Origin: Fusarium oxysporum f. sp. lycopersici 4287
Lineage: Eukaryota; Ascomycota; Sordariomycetes; Hypocreales; Nectriaceae
Direction of reading: 5' to 3'
Length of the DNA stretch: 64,000 nucleotides
Assembly: GCF_000149955.1 (NCBI RefSeq)
Contig: NC_030996.1
Location: 1,899,301-1,963,300, forward strand
Part shown: positions 57,201-64,000 of the stretch, piece after piece
Layout of the letters: each line of letters starts with the position of its first letter
Numbering within the stretch: the stretch's first letter is position 1
Position numbers and translations under genes: made by a program
The notes under the pieces: generated by a model
What the model saw: only the letters and a program-made list of their open reading frames with translations
What the model was told of the DNA's origin: nothing
Databases searched by the model: none

Positions 57201-57528
57201 TTCTCAACTTTCCTTTCATGTCAGACAGGCCTTCATCTCTAGTAAGGTCCAGCATCATTTGCTGCAGAGTTATAAGTTGAGACTCGCAATTAGCCAGACC
57301 TTGATTAACTCCATTCGCAGATAGGGCGTGGCGATGACCAAGCCTCAGGGTGCTGGACTGGATGATGAAGATGTTTGACTGCAGAAGATCAAGGCTTTGG
57401 GCCGCGGTTTCAATTTCTTGGTGTCGATCTCTCACGGCGCTAAAATAATTGTGAAGACCGCCACAGAGAGTCAGGCCGAGAGATACAAGGCCAGCGACGC
57501 CGCTGGCGATGGATAACGGGTCGGCCAT
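54222..57528 (-). CDS. PigL_N/HeLo-like N-terminal domain protein with degenerate ankyrin-like C terminus
   Basis: Exons 57528-57089, 57037-56218, from 56167 to a problem region near 56,030, then to about 55,788, and a last exon from about 55,727 to 54222. The start MADPLSIASGVAGLVSLGLT followed by LHNYFSAVRDRHQEIETAAQ is the fungal N-terminal domain of STAND proteins (PigL_N, HeLo-like helical bundle), implicated in signalling and cell death. No P-loop ATPase is present. The C-terminal half reads ETDMYGRNILQACISWPEGL and resembles decayed ankyrin repeats. In the third exon the frame ends at TAA (56020-56018), while coding-like sequence (NGNDSTTHFYLTRLTKARTI) continues in another frame without a good intron between, suggesting a one-base frameshift or a splice I could not find. 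Confidence 0.68.
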
Positions 57529-58129
57529 GTCCTGATTGACAAGTTTGCAAGAGGAAGAAAGAACCAGGCGAGACGAAGCGGTGAAGATGAGTGTTGAGTG
57601 AGAGTGGCTTACTGCAAGGCAGACAAGGCAGACAGACACGCAGATCAGGCGATCAATCAGAACGCGGCAACACACCAGTCCCCCTGTAGTAATTTGAAAT
57701 CCCGACAAAAGTGAGAGCCAATCATTTACAGCTGTTACTGGAAATTCTCAAGCGAGGGGTGCAAGGGCGGCCATTGAATGTGTTTTTCTATTCTTGTTTC
57801 CATTTTGTCTGTTTCAATGAGCCCGCTCATTGAAAGTGGCTGATGGTCGAGAGTATGAGGAGAGGATTGGCTAAGCATTAAGTGAGACTGTGACAGGCCT
57901 TATAATCAAGAAATCCTTATAAGCTTTATATGAGCATCGACACTACCTTGTGCGACACAGACATGAGGCATCGGCAACTTCGCCGAAGATTGTACCAAAC
58001 AAATGAGAGATGAAAACATTAGCTGAGAGATGATTTAAAGACAATAAAGGGTCTTCTCAGCCTAGTAAGCTCCCTTCATGGAGGCATTATCCTTCCAGTT
58101 TTATAGGTTCGTAACAACAACACAAACAA
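57529..58129. other. Intergenic
   Basis: Upstream flank of the PigL_N-like gene and 3' flank of the next gene. No gene or repeat is seen. Confidence 0.45.
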
Positions 58130-60229
58130 CTAAATAACGACAACCCTTACCCGTCTGAGGTTCAAAGCCAGAGCACAATTTGTATCCACCTTTCCTTCCC
58201 TATGTGAGGCAGCCCTAACAGTAGGAAAGAAAGTCCCGGCTCTACTATACGTATAGCAAACAGTCGTCTCAACAGATCCCGCAACCTCTCCAAAGCTCTT
58301 CTTGACAAAGTTACCTGTTCCTTCAAAATCCCACTGCAAGGAAACGATCTTTCCTGCGCCGGGAGGAACTTCAACGCGGACTTTGAAAGTGACTAGACTG
58401 CCTGTTTTGACCTCAGCTCGTTTGCCACCGTTGATGGTGAGATCTACAACAGGCTGGATACCTTTCCTCTCTGGAGCCGTAGCAGGTAATCGCACCTGGG
58501 AGTTGCTGATGGTGTAAGTAGTTGGAGTGCTTAGGTATACCCCGGTTTCGCACCAGATACTCAAGTCTCGCAGATGCTTCTCGTAAAGGCCCGTAAAGTC
58601 CACAACCCTAGAGCTCTTGGAACCCACAACAGGACCCATTTGATGATCCGCATGCTCGCTAAAATGAAGACGAAACTTATCATCGGCTTCATCTCCATAT
58701 GCCCTTTTGACCTGTTTCTTATACCAATCTGCATGCCAGGGGAACGCGTCAACATCCATCAGATTATCCATGACGATCATCTTGCCGTTGAACTTGCCCG
58801 AAAAAGTGGCACCGCCACTAGCAGATCTGGCTATCTGCTCCGTCACTAGCACAGAACGCTGAGGATAGATGGGAGTTCCCTTGGAATCACGGAGATGATC
58901 GTATCCGTAGAAGCCTGCGCGTTTGGGGACTGAGTAGCGATGGAGTGCGTGCATGGCGAGGAACAGTCGGTTACTTATGTGGACTTGAATCCCTTGTTGT
59001 AGAAGGGAGAGGGCGGAGTGGTCATTATTGCGGTGAAGGGTGACAGTCTTGTCGTTACTGTCATCGTGACCCTTGGCAGTGATCTTGCCAAGTACTTCGC
59101 CATCTTTGGAGATGATACTGATGTCCAGCCAGTAAGTTCTTGCTGATTTGGGTGCCGCGTCAAGGGTGAGCTCAACAGGGACCTGGTTGGCGTCACGCTG
59201 TATAGAGATGATGGAGGTCTTGTAGTCAAGCATCTCCTTGCGGAAGATCTCACCCAGACTGGAATGCTCGCTCCCCAAGTATCCAGGCTTGTTCCAGAAG
59301 TCATCCACGTAGGTCGGATCCATTCTCGTCACAGCTGCTCCAGATACGGTTCTGAGAGATTCCCAAAGTGACTCAGAGGCCCCAGTTTCGTAGAAACTTT
59401 CCCACCCTTTGATAGGCACACCAAAGGCCGTGGCCTCTTCAAGAGCGGTTCTCTCAGTGGGACTCAAGCTTGAGTAGACGTCCCCACTACCACCAGGCCT
59501 AAGCGCATCCTCGATCTCGACACTCTTGTTCTCAAGAACCAGACCTGCGAGCGCACGGATAGACCAATTGTTGATGGAAACTGGTACAGCTTGTACAAGT
59601 GTCAGAGCACCAGACCATATACCAATCGTATTCTCCATCGCTCCAACGGTGACAAGAGATCCACCGCTACCTCCGTAGATATACCCATGGATCTTGTTGG
59701 TCTTGGGCTTGTAGTACTCGCGTGCAATCATCATGCCAACCTTAGCTGCAGCTGCATCACCACGATACGTTGGTTGACCGGAAGCACGAACGGTATACCC
59801 TCCGCTTTCAGCACCGAATCCAATCTCCCGATCGGATGCAGTTGAGTTCTGTAGTGGGAAGACCAGCTGGAAGAAGCGACCCTTCCAGCCATTCTTGGGG
59901 AGGTAGATGTTGAAGTCAACGGCGGTCCCTTCGAAATGACCGGAGATTCTGAGATGAGGTAGCGGTAGTGTCTCGTGGGTCTCGTTGTCGATTATTGGCT
60001 GGGAGTACAGAGGATCAACACAGTCCTCCGTGACTTTCCAGACCCCATCAATTTGGATGCAGGGATCGCCGGTGAGCTTCGGGGAGATAGGCGAGTGCGG
60101 AGGCGAAAGGGGCAGGATGCTCTGTGCCGAGTTAAGACAAGTCCTGGAAGTAGTTGTTAGCAGTTTCGTAGTGCGTGCTGCACTATCGAAGACATACAAG
60201 GCTCTGAGAATATTCAAAGACACCATCAT
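58130..60229 (-). CDS. Large secreted alpha/beta-hydrolase-like protein with C-terminal PKD-like domain
   Basis: The frame is open for 699 codons, but a 54-base stretch near the start has a GTATGT donor, a CTAAC branch point and a TTCCAG acceptor. Removing it keeps the frame and turns the N terminus into a better signal peptide, MMVSLNILRALTCLNSAQSI, giving about 681 residues. GWKGRFFQLVFPLQN and GYIYGGSGGSLVTVGAMENT, the latter a nucleophile-elbow-like GGSGGS, suggest a tannase/esterase-like hydrolase fold. The C-terminal 120 residues (VTFKVRVEVPPGAGKIVSLQ, WDFEGTG, CYTYSRAGTFFPTVRA) form a PKD/Ig-like beta domain, which often binds polysaccharide or protein surfaces. The substrate is unknown. 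Family membership is not certain. Confidence 0.68.
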   Translation of the reverse strand: MMVSLNILRALYVFDSAARTTKLLTTTSRTCLNSAQSILPLSPPHSPISPKLTGDPCIQIDGVWKVTEDCVDPLYSQPIIDNETHETLPLPHLRISGHFEGTAVDFNIYLPKNGWKGRFFQLVFPLQNSTASDREIGFGAESGGYTVRASGQPTYRGDAAAAKVGMMIAREYYKPKTNKIHGYIYGGSGGSLVTVGAMENTIGIWSGALTLVQAVPVSINNWSIRALAGLVLENKSVEIEDALRPGGSGDVYSSLSPTERTALEEATAFGVPIKGWESFYETGASESLWESLRTVSGAAVTRMDPTYVDDFWNKPGYLGSEHSSLGEIFRKEMLDYKTSIISIQRDANQVPVELTLDAAPKSARTYWLDISIISKDGEVLGKITAKGHDDSNDKTVTLHRNNDHSALSLLQQGIQVHISNRLFLAMHALHRYSVPKRAGFYGYDHLRDSKGTPIYPQRSVLVTEQIARSASGGATFSGKFNGKMIVMDNLMDVDAFPWHADWYKKQVKRAYGDEADDKFRLHFSEHADHQMGPVVGSKSSRVVDFTGLYEKHLRDLSIWCETGVYLSTPTTYTISNSQVRLPATAPERKGIQPVVDLTINGGKRAEVKTGSLVTFKVRVEVPPGAGKIVSLQWDFEGTGNFVKKSFGEVAGSVETTVCYTYSRAGTFFPTVRAASHREGKVDTNCALALNLRRVRVVVI

Positions 60230-60797
60230 TGATACGCTTGTTTCTGCAGTAAGAGCAAACTTTGTAGAGCTCAGCAGACTGAGTGGTTTTATCTATCCAT
60301 TAATCTGTTCTTCAGATGATTTATATACATGGCTGCCCCGGATAGCTCGGGCCTTGATGACCCTACCAACACGCGGAGTAGCACCTAAGTTAGAACTAGC
60401 GTTGGTGTACTCGTCGTATTTGACCGAAAATTACGTGATTGGACAGCGTTCAAGAGCCAAGGAGCGAGAAAACATCTGATCCCCATGCTTAGCCACCAGA
60501 AATAATTAGTCTAAAGTCTAGTAAGCCTGTATTAACTTCACCTGAATTTACCCTGGTCTTTTCTCATCTAGGCTAGAGGTCCTCAGTTCCCTTACCTACC
60601 CTTGTAAACGTCAACGATACTTCTTCCAAGTAGTCATCGGCAATTAACCTCCAGACTGAAGACCTACAGCGATAGTCCAAATGTGCGTACGACATATTGC
60701 GACTTGTTTTCAGAAGTATTTGCAACATAATCAGTCTTTCTTACTAACAATGACGTAGCAATACAAACACCGGCAAATTACATCATTTGACACTACC
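60230..60797. other. Intergenic
   Basis: Promoter region of the secreted hydrolase-like gene and 3' flank of the OPT transporter. No gene seen. Confidence 0.45.
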
Positions 60798-63261
60798 TCA
60801 ATTCCAAGAAGATGGCCCGAACGTCTCATTCGTGCCCAGCTTCCTCCACGGAGTGCCCAGACCATCCGCTGTCGTGCCTTGGACATTATTACCCCACCAA
60901 CTAAGACTAACCCCAGGGAAGACGAGGGCAAAGAAGATTACAATAGCAGAAATCGCAAGACCAGAGTCCAGCGCCGCCGAAAGAACATAGTTATACTATA
61001 GTCAGTCAGCATTGATACAATGTCACAATGGTCAAGATGGAGCTTACCTTCGCCCACCAATGAGGGTATCTTCCACGAATCCACTTGTTGAAGATGAAAG
61101 AGACTGCAAAGGCAGAACTATAGTTGATGCCAGTAGCGGGAGGCACGTTGCCAGTACCAGCGAAGAAGAGAGGCCAGTGAAGGTTACGTAGCAACTTGCT
61201 GTTGGGGAACTTCTTCTTCAGGAAGAAAGTTACTACTGGTAGTAGTGCTCCAAGCCAGAATAGGTGCAAAAGTCCTGAGTAGATCTTGCCTACGCTGTAT
61301 AACCGGGCAGGACCGACAGCTCCCCAAACAATACTTGATGAGAAGTTGACGCGACCTTGGGGACAGGTATACTTGTTGGGTTGGTCGCTCTCACAGATGT
61401 CCTTGACGTGGTGCAACATCCAAAGGACGACGGCGTTTTGAGTGAGAGACCCAACAATGCAGGCAGTCAATTGTGCGACAAATAGTGTGCGACGGGGAAT
61501 CTTCATGTACAGCCCAAGCTTCATATCCGAAGCAAAGATCATCGCCTGGCTGAGTCCAGTGTATGCGTAGAACTTGAAGATCAGCATGACTACTGGCTTT
61601 CCTGGGATAGCATATCCTGAGATGATCTCGCCAAGGACAGTGAGGACATTGCTGTTCAAGTTGGCTACAGCATAGACACTTCCGGTGGGGATGAGATAAA
61701 ATGCTGCAAGACCAAAGGCAAGAAAGACACCCCAAACAGGCATTTGGGTATCGTAAACCTCTTGAACCATGATGGTAAGACCAAGGACGATAGCAGTCAA
61801 TGCGGCGTACCACCACCACGGAGCATCAGGGTATCTCTCAATCAGCCGAGCATGAATATCCTTCTTCCGCTGCGGGTTGAAGGCGCCGACGATCTGCTTC
61901 CAGTAGTTGAGGAAGATGTACGTCGGAACGCAAGTCATTGTCGCGAAAGAGATACCGTAGCTGAGAGCGAAAGTGACTGGCATAAATATGGGGCTGTAGC
62001 TCTTGTAATCTTCCGGAGAGAAATTTCCGTGGCGGTCAACGACGCGTGACGCGTTGAAGACATTGCCAGTGTTGTCGTAGATGTCACCCCCCGAGAACGG
62101 TAGGTAAGCTGTATACCAAGTATTCCTGTAATACAGAATTGGTGTGACGAGAGCGAAGAGGATGACCCATCCGGCGAAGACATTGGCTTGGGCCCAGAAG
62201 GGGACGACGAGGGGAGAGCCGTTGTATGCGATTTGGGACCAGTCAAAAGTGGTGGGGAGATAGGCGAGACCTGTTGACATGCCAAAGAGGTTGTTGACGA
62301 TGATGTTGTCTAACAGAAGTTAGTACTCAATACGATGAGTTGGTAGAGGGAGTGAACTTACTTGGTGCAGCCCAGCAGATGAAGGCAAAGGTGCTCAGTC
62401 CAGTAAAGAGGAACCCAGGCAGCCAGTACTAATCAACTGTTAGCATCCGAATGAGAGCAGAGAACTATAAGTGGCACTTACCCACAACCAACCACCCGCA
62501 AAGACGTAGACAAAGAAGCGATACCTCGAAATACTCCATCCATCAGCCTTTGGGTTCGCTCTCCCATGTAACGTCTGAAACAGCGCCGCATTAGCAAGCG
62601 TAGAAGGCCAGACCATATGCGGCGGCTCAACAATAAACCGATAAGCCATACCAGCCATTCCAAGGCCAAACAGCTGCATAGTAAGCGCGAGTAAGAATTG
62701 ATACCCGACGGGAGTCTTCAGGCCCAAGAACGCAGGCGCAACTTGAGCTTGAATAATATCCGTCGCCCAAGACGGTCCAAATGAGAGGTTTGACATGATA
62801 GTAATCAGCGCATGCTCCTTGATGTTGAAGTGATGATCAGGATTAAGTGCAATCTCCCTCCCGAACACTCTAATCCTCATAATAGGAAGCGCATGCGCAA
62901 GGGCCCTTCCAGCAGGATAAGCGACCAACTGCGCGACAAGCGATGAGATAGTCACACTGGGATATCTCATTGAAAAGAACTGATTGATACCCGTCCCGAG
63001 AATGGTAAACAGTAAACCTAGCGTCCAAGCACGGAGCGTATTAACAGGCATAGAGGGATCATCGACATTGGGGACATTGGCTCTGACTTCTGGTTGGGGC
63101 GAGTTGTCTGAGTCGATATCGTAGTGTTCGTCTATGCCGCTGATGGCGAAGGCAGTAGCTTTGTCGGGGTTGTCGATGATTTCTTCTGATGTGCCTTCGA
63201 TGGTACCATCTTCTTGTCTTGAAGGCTCAAGGTTGTCGGCGTATTCGACCTTGCGTGCCAT
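60798..63261 (-). CDS. OPT-family oligopeptide transporter
   Basis: Four exons (63261-62482, 62428-62362, 62309-61048, 60995-60798) join in phase for 768 residues. An acidic N terminus of about 85 residues leads to NTLRAWTLGLLFTILGTGINQFFSMRYP, the OPT signature (NxFFxxRxP type), then many hydrophobic segments, about 14-16 in all, with SFGPSWATDIIQAQVAP and PPATGINYSSAFAVSFIFNKW near the end. It is a proton-coupled importer of tetra/pentapeptides or glutathione-like peptides in the plasma membrane. ATG 63261 is preferred over an in-frame start 48 bases upstream because it begins MARKVEYADN and the extension looks like leader sequence. Peptide import fits with the nearby secreted protease, but there is no sign of shared control. 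Confidence 0.9.
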
Positions 63262-63819
63262 GATGGCGGTCTCAATCACTAAGAAATGCCTAACGAGATG
63301 AACTGACACAAGAAGGAGATGAGGTCTTCTGAGGATGCATTGTTTTCTTGGCGCGAAGGTCTCGGCATTTTATAATTCTGGCTTATCGCGAGTCAAGTCA
63401 CATTCGATGCTACTCCCCTCCCCGGATTTCGGCAAATGTTAGTTTATCTGCCCCTCATGTAAGAAGAAGGTCCAAGCGATGTTGTCATTTGAGCTAGCGT
63501 CTGATTGGTCACCGGATCATCAGGTCCTTAGTTTCGGGGTTAAGGAGTATAATTGCTACCCTACCTTATCTTGACACTTTTTTAACTATCGACTAATTCT
63601 GATAAAGGTTGCCACTTGAGAACGATAAAGTAATGGTTTCTGCGGGGTAATCGACCTGAGGAAGGTCCAGCCTTGATTTGTCACGAGATACCGTATCGGT
63701 TCCGGTTACGGGCGTCATATCACTAATAAAACGGCCAGCTTCAGCGTCTGATAGCAAGTTTTGTTCTCAAACCTTATCTTTCATCTTTCCAGCTTAGTAC
63801 GAAGTTGGTTCTATCAATC
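63262..63819. other. Divergent promoter region
   Basis: Shared upstream region of the OPT transporter (minus) and the FAD oxidase (plus). No gene seen. Confidence 0.45.
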
Positions 63820-64000
63820 ATGGCTCGCACAGTAGCACCTCTAAACAAGGACTCGTCCATCCTCATCATCGGAGCGTAAGTCTCAGCCCCCACCAATAAA
63901 CCATCAAGGCCAATCGCCAATTGTAATTATAGGGGAACTTTCGGTATCAGTACAGCCTACCATCTAGCTAAGCGTGGCTACACCAACATCACTTGTATCG
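63820..64000 (+). CDS. FAD-dependent amine/amino-acid oxidase, 5' end only (DAO superfamily)
   Basis: Partial gene running off the window. Exon 1 is 63820-63875 and exon 2 starts at 63933. The product begins MARTVAPLNKDSSILIIGAG, then TFGISTAYHLAKRGYTNITC: a GxGxxG dinucleotide fold with the helix and second strand of the DAO superfamily. The short leader and the wording of this fold fit fungal fructosyl-amino-acid, sarcosine or saccharopine oxidases. Only about 41 residues are visible, so the substrate class is uncertain. Confidence 0.72.

Noticed and set aside
1..64000. CRISPR arrays, tRNA or rRNA genes, mimp-type MITEs
   Set aside because: No regularly spaced short repeats, cloverleaf sequences with A/B boxes or mimp terminal repeats were recognised; the organism is a fungus.

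Overview
The window is filamentous-ascomycete nuclear DNA, most likely a Sordariomycete close to Fusarium. Genes carry many short introns (about 45-125 bases) with GTAAGT-type donors, CTAAC branch points and YAG acceptors. Two blocks are extremely AT-rich and look mutated by RIP, and the gene families (DUF3500, DUF6594, TPR-CHAT, DUF7708-NACHT, PigL_N-like STAND proteins) are typical fungal accessory genes. Exons were joined by eye from splice signals and reading-frame phase, so coding spans include introns.

Region A (about 1-19.5 kb) is bracketed by two inverted copies of one RIP-degraded AT-rich repeat. Between them lies what looks like one co-regulated catabolic cluster: a CocE-type hydrolase, a two-finger C2H2 transcription factor, a small unknown protein, a DUF3500 protein, a flavin aromatic monooxygenase divergent from a fumarylacetoacetate-hydrolase-family enzyme, and an MFS transporter. 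Every promoter in it carries paired GTGGGGA and GTGGAGA elements, twice with the same 21-base spacing. The contact residues of the locally encoded zinc fingers are predicted to read GTG-GRG, the same sequence. A decayed GH3 beta-glucosidase fragment abuts the right AT block.

Region B (about 19.5-27.3 kb) is a gene-poor stretch, then a secreted clan GH-A glycosidase, a cPLA2-type phospholipase and a medium-chain oxidoreductase.

Region C (about 28.3-43.6 kb) is an island that looks like cell-death or self/non-self machinery: a DUF6594 membrane protein, a caspase-like protease, a 94-residue barrel-like protein, a 1058-residue TPR-CHAT protease, a DUF7708-NACHT NLR-like protein, a multi-pass membrane protein with a long Ala-rich coiled coil, and a 61-residue secreted peptide. 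A PigL_N/HeLo-like protein at 54-57.5 kb may belong to the same functional class.

Region D (about 44-64 kb) holds a C45 acyltransferase, a Zn2Cys6 regulator and a DAL5-type transporter in tandem; an intact aspartic protease divergent from a decayed one; the PigL_N-like gene with a possible frameshift; a large secreted hydrolase-like protein; an OPT transporter; and the 5' end of a FAD amine oxidase. No tRNA, rRNA or CRISPR array was seen.
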